A DNA stretch of 64,000 bases from Vacuolonema iberomarrocanum LEGE 07170. Lineage in GTDB: Bacteria; Cyanobacteriota; Cyanobacteriia; Elainellales; Elainellaceae. A program made the position numbers and the translations under genes. This document shows positions 15,805-24,325 of this stretch, one piece after another. The notes beneath the pieces are model-generated. The model was not told where the DNA came from and ran no database searches. It saw only the letters and a list, made by a program, of their open reading frames with translations. The first letter of the stretch is position 1. Every line of letters starts with the position of its first letter. The stretch spans positions 1 through 64,000 of the forward strand of contig JADEXA010000031.1 in assembly GCA_015207365.1 (NCBI GenBank), in the 5' to 3' direction.

Positions 15805-17400
15805 ATGTCGTTCGTAATCGAACTGCCAAATAGAACAGGGCAAGGAGATCCAGAATCAATCGATTCTTCAGGGCATATTGTTTTGATTGGCGCGAATGGA
15901 TCAGGAAAGACTCGCCTCGGAATTTGGATTGAACAGTACCACCAGACAAAATATACGGTACACAGAATTAGCGCTCAGAAAGCGTTATCTATCCCAGAGT
16001 TTGCACAACTCAAGAATCTCGAACAGGCTGAAAAGGACTTAACCTTTGGCAGGCATGATAAACATGCCGTTGTAGACAGGAAAGTCATTGACCGTTGGGG
16101 CAATACCCCTGCGACTTTTCTGCTAGATGACTACGACAAATTACTGTCACTCCTTTTTGCCAAGTCAGCTGAACGCGATCGCAAGTACACGGAACAGTCT
16201 CGACAGGCTCAAACCTATGTTCCAGTGACAGATGCCCCAATCGACACAATCGTAAAAGTGTGGGGTGACATCATGCCCCATCGTGAAATCAAGTTTCTAG
16301 ACGGAAAGGTACTCGTCAAGAAGACCGATGATCCTGAATACCATGGCAAGGAAATGAGCGATGGCGAACGAGTCGCTCTTTATCTTATCGGGCAATGTCT
16401 ATGTGCCCGAGACAATTCAATAATCATTATTGATGAACCTGAAATTCATCTTCACAAGTCTCTTGTAGATAAATTATGGAATAAAGTCGAAGAGCTTTCG
16501 CAGTCAAAGACAATCGTCTACATTACCCACGATCTGGACTTCGCGTCGTCAAGAACCGATGCCAACAAAATCTGGATCAAGAGCTTCAGCGGAAATAATA
16601 CATGGACTTGGACTGAAGTTCCTGATGAAGATAGCCTTCCAGAAAGCATGATTCTTGAAGTGCTTGGCAGCAGAAAGAAGATCATGTTTTGCGAAGGCGA
16701 AGCAGGAAGTCTTGATGCAACGATCTACCAGATTGCTTACCCTGACTATCACGTCATTCCCCGAGGCGGGTGCGAAAAAGTCATCGAGTCCACAAAGGCC
16801 CTGAGAAACAACGAGGCACTGCACCACCTCGGTGCAGTTGGAATTATCGACAGCGACTACAGAACTCCCGAGGAAGTTTTGGCGCTAGAGAGCCATGGCA
16901 TTCAAACCATTTTAGTGGCAGAGATCGAGAACATCTTCTGCGTTGAAGCCGCAGTAAGGATTGTTGCCGAGCATCTAGCACAAGACCCTGATGATGCTGT
17001 GAGGCAAGTTACTCAATTCGTTTCTACTGCGCTTACCAATGAACTGGAGTTGCAGATTACCTCAATGGCCGAGCGGCGAATTCAATACTTGCTTGGCGCC
17101 TTCTCGAAATCATCGAATGACAAATCTGGATTAGTAAGTGGCCTCAATGTCACTCTCGAGCACATCGACGTTGATCGAATTTATGGCGAGTGCAAACTCG
17201 AATTTGACAAAGCGATTGCTTCAACCAGCTTGGACAAATTGCTTCGAGTATATAATCGGAAAAGCCTTCCATCGCGCATTTCCGGGCTATTGGGATTGGC
17301 CAACGGAGAGTACAAAAAGCTCCTCGTGAGACTATTGAAAAGCCCGAAGCAACAAGCAGTTGTCGCCGCTCTGCGACATTACTTGCCTAGCCTGCCGTGA
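15805..17400 (+). CDS. Fused AAA/ABC-type ATPase and DUF4435 protein (PARIS-like defence)
   Basis: This 531-residue protein has an N-terminal ABC-class ATPase (about residues 1-270): Walker A LIGANGSGKTRL, a signature-like MSDGERVALYLIG, Walker B SIIIIDEPEIHLH and switch-His region VYITHDLD. A C-terminal DUF4435/TOPRIM-like domain follows (about 285-531) with MFCEGEAGSLD, VIPRGGCEKV, GIIDSDYR and VAEIENIF. That pair of domains is the AriA plus AriB combination of PARIS anti-phage systems, here in one chain. In known PARIS, the ATPase cage senses a phage anti-restriction protein and releases the DUF4435 nuclease, which cleaves host tRNA. I infer the role by domain order only. It is the first gene of the accessory array, flanked by repeat R2 upstream and repeat R1/attC-like site A downstream. 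Confidence 0.78.
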   Translation: MSFVIELPNRTGQGDPESIDSSGHIVLIGANGSGKTRLGIWIEQYHQTKYTVHRISAQKALSIPEFAQLKNLEQAEKDLTFGRHDKHAVVDRKVIDRWGNTPATFLLDDYDKLLSLLFAKSAERDRKYTEQSRQAQTYVPVTDAPIDTIVKVWGDIMPHREIKFLDGKVLVKKTDDPEYHGKEMSDGERVALYLIGQCLCARDNSIIIIDEPEIHLHKSLVDKLWNKVEELSQSKTIVYITHDLDFASSRTDANKIWIKSFSGNNTWTWTEVPDEDSLPESMILEVLGSRKKIMFCEGEAGSLDATIYQIAYPDYHVIPRGGCEKVIESTKALRNNEALHHLGAVGIIDSDYRTPEEVLALESHGIQTILVAEIENIFCVEAAVRIVAEHLAQDPDDAVRQVTQFVSTALTNELELQITSMAERRIQYLLGAFSKSSNDKSGLVSGLNVTLEHIDVDRIYGECKLEFDKAIASTSLDKLLRVYNRKSLPSRISGLLGLANGEYKKLLVRLLKSPKQQAVVAALRHYLPSLP

Positions 17401-17452
17401 CGCAAGGCACAACCAATCATTCCACTGAACCTGCGCAAAAAGTCGCACGGTA

Positions 17453-17608
17453 CGATCGCCCATCCCCATAGGCTGGGTTTTGTCCCTCAACCCAGTAATC
17501 ACAAACCTTTGTGTCCTTACCTTGGTGTTGAAGCCGATGTGATAGCGAAAGCAGTGGGTTTTGTTTTGCAATGATCTCCAAATGCTCAACTTAACTATTA
17601 AGTAGGAA
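17453..17608. repeat. Dispersed repeat R1, copy A, containing an attC-like site
   Basis: R1 starts GATCGCCCATCCCCATAG, then a small hairpin (CTGGGTT...AACCCAG), then an attC-like inverted repeat at 17514-17603. In that part, L'' is GTTGAAGC (17527-17534) and L' is GCTCAAC (17584-17590); they pair with one A left over. The R-like boxes are TCCTTAC (17514-17520) and ATTAAGT (17597-17603), and the spacers are 6 nt on both sides. It follows the PARIS-like gene. Six R1 copies occur between 17.4 and 32.3 kb. Confidence 0.7.
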
Positions 17609-18258
17609 GGCTCAATTATTTATAAGATGATGCGGCTTCTTCATAATCGCCAGAAGCCCTGATTGACAGTAGTTGTAGATACTCTACCCATCTTGCATTT
17701 GATTCGTCCCACCTACTTAGGCGTTCCAAGTACTTGCATGGTAGTGAGATAGATTTGGGTAAGCGTCGTGGCGGAATGTAGGGTCGACAGCCAGCATCTA
17801 TATATAAACGTGGTACGACCGACGGAAGCCGTAGCGCTGAACGTTTAGCATACGCACATGATGAATCCCAGCGCCCTGAAAAGCTCAGCCTATGCTTGGT
17901 GCCTCCTGCTTGGAGGCATGTGCTTCCTCGGTCGCGCCACGACCGCACTCCTCACTGGCTCACCCCCGTCAACGGGAACCGAAATCCTCTATTGGATATT
18001 CTCGCCATTGAGATGATAAGTGCATTTATAGCTCCCGTAGCTGGTATTCCAGTTCATCGTGCGACTGCCAAGCCCGTTAGAACAGTGCTGAAAGTTCCTT
18101 GCTCTTAGGTAAGGTGAAGTGGGTAATTATCTGCAATAAGTATGCCCCGTAGAGTAGTATCTCGACTGGCAGTTACAATTCCCAGCACACAGATGACCGC
18201 GTGGCGAATAAAGGCATAAATCAGTTAACCTTACAGCATTAGCATTCAGATTAAGATC
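17609..18258. other. Gene-poor stretch, possible gene remnant
   Basis: A minus-strand frame at 17616-17948 ends in a protein-like stretch (LPCKYLERLSRWDESNARWVEY ... EEAASSYK), but its N-terminal half is low quality and I recognise no family. It may be the 3' end of a decayed gene. The rest, up to the antitoxin ATG, shows no gene. Confidence 0.35.
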
Positions 18259-18501
18259 ATGCTGCGGGAAACCCTAAAGCAAGAAATTGATAAACTCAGC
18301 GACAGTCAGCTGAGGAAGGTAGCTGAGTTTATGAAGGCAGTCAAACCTCAGGCTCAGCAGCTAACGCAAGCAATTCCATTTTGGCAACATGCAACGCCTG
18401 CAGAACGTGCTGAGGATTTCCGCAGATGGATAGCTCAACTACCTCAAACAAGCATTACCCTAGCTGATGAAGCGTTTGACCGTGGCAATATTTACGAATA
18501 A
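18259..18501 (+). CDS. Antitoxin of a VapBC-type pair
   Basis: This 80-residue protein begins MLRETLKQEIDKLSDSQLRKVAEFM, is rich in charged helices and is followed with a one-base overlap (TAATG) by a PIN-domain toxin gene. In such pairs the antitoxin binds and neutralises the toxin and represses the shared promoter. The protein resembles short cyanobacterial antitoxins found beside PIN toxins rather than an AbrB/MazE-type VapB, so the exact class is open. It is a typical integron-cassette cargo. Confidence 0.8.
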   Translation: MLRETLKQEIDKLSDSQLRKVAEFMKAVKPQAQQLTQAIPFWQHATPAERAEDFRRWIAQLPQTSITLADEAFDRGNIYE

Positions 18502-18965
18502 TGACTAAATATTTGCTAGACACCAATGTCGTTCTACGTTTCAGTAATCCATCCGATTCTCAGCATGATCTAGCCACTGAAGCTGTAGCTACTTTGTTGC
18601 TCCAAGGTAATGAGTGCTATCTAACAGCACAAATTTTGATTGAGTTGTGGGTTGTCTCAACACGTCCGGTGGATGTGAATGGATTGGGATGGTCGGTTCA
18701 GCAAACACACGATGTTGTCGAGCAATTGTTGAACCGTTTTCCTCTGGCAGATGAAACCTCCGAGATTTTCCCAAGCTGGTTTTCTCTTGTTACTGATAAT
18801 CAAATCAATGGTAAACGGACTCATGATGCCCGTATTGCAGCTGTCATGCTGACTTCTGGTATGAATCACATCCTAACGTTGAACCCAAATGATTTTTCAG
18901 AAATCCCAGGCATTGCGATTGTGCATCCCCGGCAAGTACTTGAGGAAGCAACTAAAACTGAATAA
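18501..18965 (+). CDS. PIN-domain ribonuclease toxin (VapC-like)
   Basis: This 154-residue PIN domain has the N-terminal acidic motif YLLDTNVVLRF (first Asp), the second acidic residue in QILIELWVV, and the C-terminal THDARIAAVML and ILTLNPNDF motifs supplying the remaining acidic residues of the Mg2+-dependent RNase centre. It is translationally coupled to the antitoxin. VapC toxins cleave tRNA or rRNA and arrest growth when the antitoxin is lost. An attC-like site follows 7 bp after the stop codon, so the pair looks like one cassette. Confidence 0.88.
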   Translation: MTKYLLDTNVVLRFSNPSDSQHDLATEAVATLLLQGNECYLTAQILIELWVVSTRPVDVNGLGWSVQQTHDVVEQLLNRFPLADETSEIFPSWFSLVTDNQINGKRTHDARIAAVMLTSGMNHILTLNPNDFSEIPGIAIVHPRQVLEEATKTE

Positions 18966-18971
18966 AGGTCA

Positions 18972-19053
18972 GCTAGCACTGCGTTGCAACGGCGAAGCAT
19001 AAGCATTTGATTAAAGTCCAAAGTTACTATCGCCGTTGAACTCCATCGTAAGC
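18972..19053 (+). other. attC-like recombination site after the toxin-antitoxin pair
   Basis: L'' GTTGCAACGGCGA (18983-18995) pairs with L' TCGCCGTTGAAC (19030-19041) over 12 bp, with exactly one unpaired G in L'', the extrahelical base diagnostic of integron attC sites. The outer boxes are degenerate: GCTAGCA (18972-18978) and GTAAGC (19048-19053). The right spacer is 6 nt. Sequence unrelated to R1, same architecture. Confidence 0.6.
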
Positions 19054-19079
19054 ATCAAGACGATACATCGGAAGAGTTT

Positions 19080-19691
19080 ATGGAAGAAGAAAAGCAAAAG
19101 AGTTCTATCCGGCAACGCGCTGATGAAATAAGACCCTACAGATGCAAGAACTTAATTGCAGTCATCGAGGACCCCAGCGATATCAAGAATATCGGCACGA
19201 TCATACGGAATGTAAATGCCCTAGGGGTGGAAAAGGCGCATGTCATAGATCCCAGAGGAGCGTTGCCTAACGACTGGCAAGAAATGCGGGAGAAAAAATC
19301 TCTCTCAAAAACATCTGTGTCGGCCATCAAATAGAGCTTTGTCAAGAGGTTCGATAGCACCGGAGCATGCATTGAGCACCTAGAAAAAAACAACTTTGTG
19401 TCCATCGTCACCTCTCCACATGTAAAGGGGATGAAAAATGCCGTCCTCGATGAAGTTGACTACACCATCTATACAAAACTAGCTGTATGGTTCGGCAATG
19501 AAGCTAGAGGTATAAGCGACCTAGCTATACAACACAGTGAACTGTGCGTGAGCATCCCCATGTTTGGCATGATCGAAAGTCTGAATTTGGGCACAACATC
19601 AGGAATAGTTTTGTACGAAGTCACGAAACAGCGCCGTGAATATCAGAGCAAATACAAACGGAGAAATAAGCGAGGAGAAATTAAAGCTTAA
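19080..19691 (+). pseudogene. TrmH/SpoU-family RNA 2'-O-methyltransferase, interrupted by a stop codon
   Basis: One continuous frame encodes a 203-residue SpoU-type enzyme, except for an in-frame TAG at 19332-19334. The N-terminal part has NLIAVIEDPSDIKNIGTIIRNVNALG (motif 1). After the stop the same frame continues with VWFGNEARGIS (motif 2) and IPMFGMIESLNL (motif 3, SAM knot). Intact enzymes of this family methylate a tRNA or rRNA ribose. The stop lies where a Trp or similar codon (TGG to TAG) would be expected, so it looks like a recent nonsense mutation. Suppression cannot be excluded. The partner RNA is unknown. Confidence 0.8.
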
Positions 19692-19707
19692 TCTGTCAGT
19701 TTTCCAG

Positions 19708-19868
19708 CCCTAAAGGATGTTTTAGCTGATCTATAAAGTGGCGATCGCGAGCATTCCAACTCTGCTAAATGCGATCGCAAATCAGGGTTTTATCCAGCAA
19801 AAATAGCGTATAACATCCAGGCAATCACGTCTTATCTACTGGATCTGAAGCTGAATACATAGTTAGGG
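19708..19868 (+). other. Possible long attC-like site overlapping repeat R2 copy b
   Basis: CCCTAAA (19708-19714) and GTTAGGG (19862-19868) are near-complementary R-like boxes. The next segments, ATGTTTTAGC and GCTGAATACAT, pair partly. The inner part (from about 19790) is the R2 repeat. It separates the TrmH pseudogene from the next small gene. The assignment is tentative because the stems are weak. Confidence 0.35.
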
Positions 19869-19884
19869 TTTAATAAGGGTTTAG

Positions 19885-20253
19885 ATGAAATTTCAAAATG
19901 CTTTTGCTCCATCGGAAGAAGAGCTTAGAGAATGGGCATCTGATCCTGATGCCGAATACCCAGAGGAAATGAGCCAAGATTGGGACCTGATATTAGCTGA
20001 AATTAGCTATGCTCCAACTCTTATAAAGCTTGTATGTGAAGAGAGTCCGAACAGGAAGTTTTTCTTATCTTGTCTTTACATTTTATCTGGTGACTGTGTT
20101 AGAGCAGAAGTAAACAATGCAGTGATAAGCAAAGTTAGGGATTCATTTAATTTAATCCCTGATGATGCTCCTGATGATGTAAAGTTGTGGCAAACACGGT
20201 CGGATGGTCTATTTAACGACCCTTCTCTCTATAATTATAACGACTGGGGATGA
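19885..20253 (+). CDS. Small acidic protein of unknown function
   Basis: This 122-residue acidic protein starts MKFQNAFAPSEEELREWASD and continues QDWDLILAEISYAPTLIKLV and FFLSCLYILSGDCVRAEV. I do not recognise a family. The size, acidity and conserved Trp residues are reminiscent of small immunity proteins, but that is only an impression. The start ATG follows a GTTTAG...GGGTTTAG leader with no strong ribosome-binding site. It lies between two attC-like sites, so it would be a single-gene cassette in the array. Confidence 0.65.
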   Translation: MKFQNAFAPSEEELREWASDPDAEYPEEMSQDWDLILAEISYAPTLIKLVCEESPNRKFFLSCLYILSGDCVRAEVNNAVISKVRDSFNLIPDDAPDDVKLWQTRSDGLFNDPSLYNYNDWG

Positions 20254-20277
20254 GGTAATTTAGCGCATAATACAAAC

Positions 20278-20343
20278 GCTTAACGCCTCAAGAATGCTTG
20301 TTTATCGCTTGGCTCCAGAAGTTTTGAAAAGTGAACTTTAAGC
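20278..20343 (+). other. attC-like site (degenerate)
   Basis: R'' GCTTAAC (20278-20284) fits RYYYAAC exactly. R' TTTAAGC (20337-20343) is its complement with one mismatch at the cleavage base. L'' TCAAGAA (20288-20294) pairs with L' TTTTGA (20322-20327), leaving one G unpaired. The spacers are unequal (3 and 9 nt), so the call is weak. Confidence 0.4.
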
Positions 20344-21027
20344 CTCGCGCTTTAATAAGCCACGTAACCATCGGTAAGTGAATCGACTAAAATCCAGCAG
20401 TTTCCAAGGAATACGAATCTTGGCTGGAGAAAGAAATGGACGATAAATCCAGAAATAGAATCGTTTAAAGTCATTCCAGGCCGATCCTGATCCCTTTTTA
20501 AGGAAGTCCGAGATATCTACGACTAATCCACGACCTTCATACATCATGACGTTTTTGCCATGCACATCACGAGGATTTAGACCTTGATTTCTTGCATAAT
20601 CTAAAGCTCGGTCAATATCCAGAATGACCTGTACAGGAATACGGAACCCCTTATGTAAACTGTTATACAGGGTAACGCCTCGCATGCGCTTGAGAATCAA
20701 AATATTGTCTTGAGCGTAAAAACATTGAGAGAAAGCAGGGTGAGTGCCAATTCTGCGATAAACCTCAACCTCCTCCTCAAAGCCAGAACGATTTGGAGCG
20801 TAAACCTTTACCGCTTGCTCTGGATAATTGGGATGTGCAAATACCGCTGCATAGTTTCCAGTGCCTAAAAGAATCCACGGTGAAGGAAGATAGCGTACCT
20901 CAACGGGGTTATGTGATTTTATACTTTCAAAGATTACCTTAGGGCGAAGCTGTCGATTAACGATTTCAATTAATTGGCTTATCCGATCTTTTTCTGTCAT
21001 GGGGATGGCAGGAGAAATTGATATCAT
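20338..21027 (-). CDS. Degenerate protein-kinase-like protein
   Basis: This 229-residue protein has a kinase-like order of motifs. There is a glycine-loop-like GTGNYAAVFAHPN, then AVKVY with the ATP-anchoring Lys, LILKRMRGVTL at the hinge, a catalytic loop PRDVHGKNVMMY (His-Arg-Asp is replaced, but Asp...Asn spacing is kept) and VVDISDF in place of DFG. The C-terminal lobe is short, and a basic, aromatic tail (FWIYRPFLSP ... WLRGLLKREA) ends the chain. It could be an atypical Ser/Thr or small-molecule kinase, or inactive. It runs opposite to most genes of the array, and its stop lies at the edge of an attC-like site. Confidence 0.7.
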   Translation of the reverse strand: MISISPAIPMTEKDRISQLIEIVNRQLRPKVIFESIKSHNPVEVRYLPSPWILLGTGNYAAVFAHPNYPEQAVKVYAPNRSGFEEEVEVYRRIGTHPAFSQCFYAQDNILILKRMRGVTLYNSLHKGFRIPVQVILDIDRALDYARNQGLNPRDVHGKNVMMYEGRGLVVDISDFLKKGSGSAWNDFKRFYFWIYRPFLSPAKIRIPWKLLDFSRFTYRWLRGLLKREA

Positions 21028-21102
21028 TTACTGATAACACAACATACTAATCTCCCAAGAAGGTCGGGAGATCGAGCATCTAGCCACTGCTATGTTCGAA
21101 GT

Positions 21103-21270
21103 GCGATCGCCCATTATCTCCGTATGCTGGTTTCGTCCCTCAACCCAGCAATCGCGAACCGTTGTGTCCCTACCTTGGTGTTGAAGCAGATGTGATAGCG
21201 AAAGCAGTGGGTTTCGTTTTGTAATGCTCTCCAACGGCCCAACTTCACCATTAAATCGCTGCATCTGTAT
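21103..21270. repeat. Repeat R1, copy B, with attC-like site at 21167-21256
   Basis: The layout matches copy A: TCCCTAC (21167-21173), 6-nt spacer, L'' GTTGAAGC (21180-21187), L' GCCCAAC (21237-21243), 6-nt spacer, ATTAAAT (21250-21256). The leading hairpin CTGGTTTCGTCCCTCAACCCAG is present. Confidence 0.7.
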
Positions 21271-21339
21271 ATGACTGACCATGACTCCCTGGTGAAGATT
21301 CTTATTCCTCACTTCTGGCCGACAAGCCCTCTAATTCCT

Positions 21340-21505
21340 ATATTTAACTACACAGAAGTAACGGATAACACCTCGAATTCCAGAGTTATACGACTACAGT
21401 TGAGTATAGGTTCCGTAAATCAGGATATTATCCGATAAAAGTAGTAGATAATATTCAGGAAACCAAGGCTTATCTGTTAGATCTGATGCTCAATACATAC
21501 CATCA
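21340..21505. repeat. Dispersed repeat R2, copy c
   Basis: About 165 bp matching 15625-15791 over its whole length, upstream of the AraC-type gene. The remaining sequence up to 21700 shows no gene. Confidence 0.7.
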
Positions 21506-21700
21506 ATTTCTTACACTATGAATCGAAGAATTAGGGCATTTGGCTGTGAGTCCAATCCTCGACTTTTGATGAGCCACAGCCTTTCAGATACTGGCTAAGC
21601 AATGTTAGCCTTTGAGGGCAATGCCAAAATCCCCAGATGAGAAAGCTTAACAAATTGATACGAGTTTTCCACACCAAAACCTTCCAATTATTGTTAAACA

Positions 21701-22576
21701 ATGCTCGAATCTTTGAGAAATAAAGTGCGAGACGTCCTGCCACAGGGCGGAGGTGGAAATGCACTTCATTATTTTTCTGAAGATATTTTTTGCATTAAAG
21801 AAGTAGATATCTCTGAGTTAAGCGCAACAATGTATGAGCCAGCACTGTGCGTCATCCTTCAAGGTGCAAAGCAAACAAATCTGGACAATCGCACTCTTCG
21901 ACTGTCAGCTGGCGATTCCGTCATAATCAGTCATCACGTGCCTGTGTATGCGAGAATCACGCAGGCATCAGTCGAAGTCCCCTATCTATCGCTGATTATA
22001 AAAATAGATCTGAAAATTATTCGAAGCCTTTATTTTGAGATTGAGCAAATCATTGAAAAACAAGAACGTGCCTTCTCTGTTGATGCAGAAAGAACAGACA
22101 GTGTGCTTATAAATACCATTGATCGCTTCATGACAACCATGGAGGATCCGATCGAAGCTGAGCTTATTGGTCCCTCTCTTTTTAGGGAATTGCACTTACG
22201 AGTGCTAAGGGCTCCCCATGGCGGAATGCTTCGCCAGATGGTTCCAAGCAATAGCGCAGCTAACAATATTGCCCGAGCGATCAAACATGTACGAGATAAT
22301 TATCGTACTGGGCTTCTTGTCAGTGAAATGGCACGTGAAGTTGGCATGAGTGAGTCGTCTTTTTATCAAAAATTCCGCGAAATAACGGGGACGACTCCGC
22401 ATCAGTATCAAAAAGCCCTACGCCTCATAGAGGCTCACACTCTTTTGTCGTTAGATGGGTATTCTGTTTCTGCTGCAGCTTTTGCCGTTGGCTATGAGAG
22501 CGCAAGTCACTTTAGTAGAGATTATTCAAAAAAATTTGGGATTCCACCGAAGGAAACCAAAGCCACTACAACGTGA
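21701..22576 (+). CDS. AraC family transcriptional regulator (AraC_N type)
   Basis: This 291-residue regulator has an N-terminal AraC-type ligand domain (ALCVILQGAKQTNL, LSAGDSVIISHHVPVYARI) and a C-terminal double HTH with VSEMAREVGMSESSFYQKFR and AFAVGYESASHFSRDYSKKFG, ending PPKETKATTT. The N-terminal domain resembles regulators that control neighbouring oxidoreductase genes. Two aldo/keto reductase or SDR genes lie downstream on the other strand, a plausible but unproven target. Codon use is AT-richer and HIP1 octamers are absent, unlike the flanking core genes. Confidence 0.88.
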   Translation: MLESLRNKVRDVLPQGGGGNALHYFSEDIFCIKEVDISELSATMYEPALCVILQGAKQTNLDNRTLRLSAGDSVIISHHVPVYARITQASVEVPYLSLIIKIDLKIIRSLYFEIEQIIEKQERAFSVDAERTDSVLINTIDRFMTTMEDPIEAELIGPSLFRELHLRVLRAPHGGMLRQMVPSNSAANNIARAIKHVRDNYRTGLLVSEMAREVGMSESSFYQKFREITGTTPHQYQKALRLIEAHTLLSLDGYSVSAAAFAVGYESASHFSRDYSKKFGIPPKETKATTT

Positions 22577-22710
22577 ACTGCGAAACTAGCTTTGGTGTAG
22601 TAGAGACCCTGGCTAATCGCTCACAGACAAAAAGCGGCACCCTATCAGAGCGGTGGCTGCTGCATGGAAGATCAATTTTCTAGTTGTCATACAAACGTTA
22701 AGTTTGTGGC

Positions 22711-22830
22711 CTATGCAATGCTTCTCGCCAATGAGCCGTAGCTAACGTCAAACACCTCGCCGATAATCTTATCGGTGGCGCTTCCCGCAAAAAAGAGCAC
22801 CGCCGTTGCAACGTCAATTGGCTCTACATT
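22711..22830 (-). pseudogene. 3' fragment of a short-chain dehydrogenase gene
   Basis: The reverse frame reads VEPIDVATAVLFFAGSATD...GEVFDVSYGSLARSIA and ends at a stop. It is nearly the same tail as that of the SDR pseudogene at 24326-25014. Homology between the two copies starts right at GTTAAGT (22697-22703), an R'-type box, so the fragment looks like the remains of a duplicated cassette. Confidence 0.75.
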
Positions 22831-22915
22831 AGCCGTGTTGCATGTCTCTCAATCAACCAAATGCGTTTCGAGAACACTCAGAGCATCTGGCGCAGCCGCA
22901 CATTAGACGCTGACC

Positions 22916-24001
22916 TTATATCTTGTAAAACTCGAGATCCGGGCCAGCAAAGGGGGCTAATGCATCGATCCGTCTCTGAAGTTCGGCCTGGTTCCAGTTC
23001 CATGTTTCGCGCGCTATGGCAGCATTTTGGGAAACCTGTTGGACGCTTTCCATGCCACTGACAAGGCAGGTGACAGGCAAGGACCATGCAAAGCCGAAGG
23101 CATCCTCCAAGGAAATAACGTCCGGTATTACCGGCTCAAGAGAGACTTCTGTCCGGCGCCAGCCCTGGTTTCCTCCGAAGAACCGCCCGTAGACCAGCGT
23201 TTTCATAGCCAGCACGCCGATGCCAGACTCTACGCATCTGGGCAGCACATTAGTAATAAAGCTATCGAAGTGAGGGTCAGCAGGATTGACCGGCATCATC
23301 GCAGCAGCTATCCTCACCCCCCGGTTTTCGATCTCCTCCAGCATCGTAAGATGGCCTTCAAAGGAATCATGACCAGTGAAACCAATGTGCCTGACCTTAC
23401 CTGCTTCCTGGGCCTCAAGAAAGGCATCGAGTATGCCGCCTCGGATGCGCTCTTCCACACGCTCTGGGGTTTCGAGGGCATGCACCTGCCATAGGTCTAC
23501 GTAGTCAGTCCTCATGCGGGAGAGGGAAGCATCGAGATCCGCCAGTGCGTCCGCCTTATTTCTGGCCAAGGTTTTGGTCATGATGAAGGAAACATCTCTG
23601 TAGTTGGGCGTGAGGAATTGCCCATAGCGTTCTTCTGCTAACCCATCACTGTATAGGGGGGCATTGTCGAAGAAACGCACCCCCTCCTCCAAGGCTTTTT
23701 CGATGATGGCCTGCGCGTCTCTTTCCGAGGCTCTCCCTATGTGGTCTCCACCCGCCCCCAGGTTAGTCACAGCGGGACCGGACGCACCCAAATTGCGCAA
23801 AGGCAGGAGCCTGCCTAGCCGGTCGGAGGTGGAGGCGTTAGCCGCGGTCGTATTGTCACCATTGAAATAGCCAGACACTGTCAGACTGGCGGTAAAGCCC
23901 GCCAGCATAGCGATTAATTCCCTGCGATTCAATTTAGCCATGCCCATGTAGCCGTCATTAGCTGAGGCTTTTGACCCATGACCGGGTTTGCGAGCTTTCA
24001 T
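22916..24001 (-). CDS. Aldo/keto reductase with a Tat-type N-terminus
   Basis: This is a 361-residue aldo/keto reductase. The N-terminus has a twin-arginine motif (LNRRELIAMLAGFTASL, residues 24-40) followed by Ala/Thr-rich sequence, suggesting export of a folded, cofactor-loaded enzyme. The barrel starts LRNLGASGPAVTNLGAGG and keeps the catalytic tetrad: Asp and Tyr in FFDNAPLYSD, Lys in IMTKTL, His in DLWQVHAL. The C-terminal SLEDAFGFAWSLP...LVSGMESVQQV is typical of the AKR5/AKR13-like group. It would reduce aldehydes or ketones using NADPH. The true start may be the Met at about residue 19-21. It neighbours a broken SDR that also has a Tat signal. Confidence 0.88.
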   Translation of the reverse strand: MKARKPGHGSKASANDGYMGMAKLNRRELIAMLAGFTASLTVSGYFNGDNTTAANASTSDRLGRLLPLRNLGASGPAVTNLGAGGDHIGRASERDAQAIIEKALEEGVRFFDNAPLYSDGLAEERYGQFLTPNYRDVSFIMTKTLARNKADALADLDASLSRMRTDYVDLWQVHALETPERVEERIRGGILDAFLEAQEAGKVRHIGFTGHDSFEGHLTMLEEIENRGVRIAAAMMPVNPADPHFDSFITNVLPRCVESGIGVLAMKTLVYGRFFGGNQGWRRTEVSLEPVIPDVISLEDAFGFAWSLPVTCLVSGMESVQQVSQNAAIARETWNWNQAELQRRIDALAPFAGPDLEFYKI

Positions 24002-24325
24002 GCTTGAGGTCTCCCTTATTGTGAGTGTTTTATCTTTGCTTCAAGTTTCAAAGAGTGCTGAGCCTTCCAACCTAGTGAAGGTGGACAGAAGCTGCTGAAC
24101 CTGTTCCAAAACTTGCTCTCGATGAGCTTCAAGCATTCCCCACCGTTCCTGAACGCCTGTGTCTGGGCGAGTGCGTGCCTCTAGTCGAGTGCAAAACCTC
24201 CAAATAGTGTTTCTCAAGTCGCTGCCCTCCTGGAGGATCGCTGAAAGCCTAGCTCTGCAAAATCAACAAATGGAGTGTGCTCTGCCTGGGAAAAACGATT
24301 GATTCAGTGAACTGTAAGTTTGTGG
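24002..24325. other. Gap with no recognised gene
   Basis: I see no gene or repeat family here. The right end, GTAAGT at 24314-24319 followed by TTGTGGC, matches 22697-22710 and marks the start of the SDR-tail homology, consistent with a former cassette boundary. Confidence 0.4.

Noticed and set aside
17616..17948. Minus-strand open frame as a real gene
   Set aside because: Only the last third looks protein-like; no family, start site or ribosome-binding site supports it.
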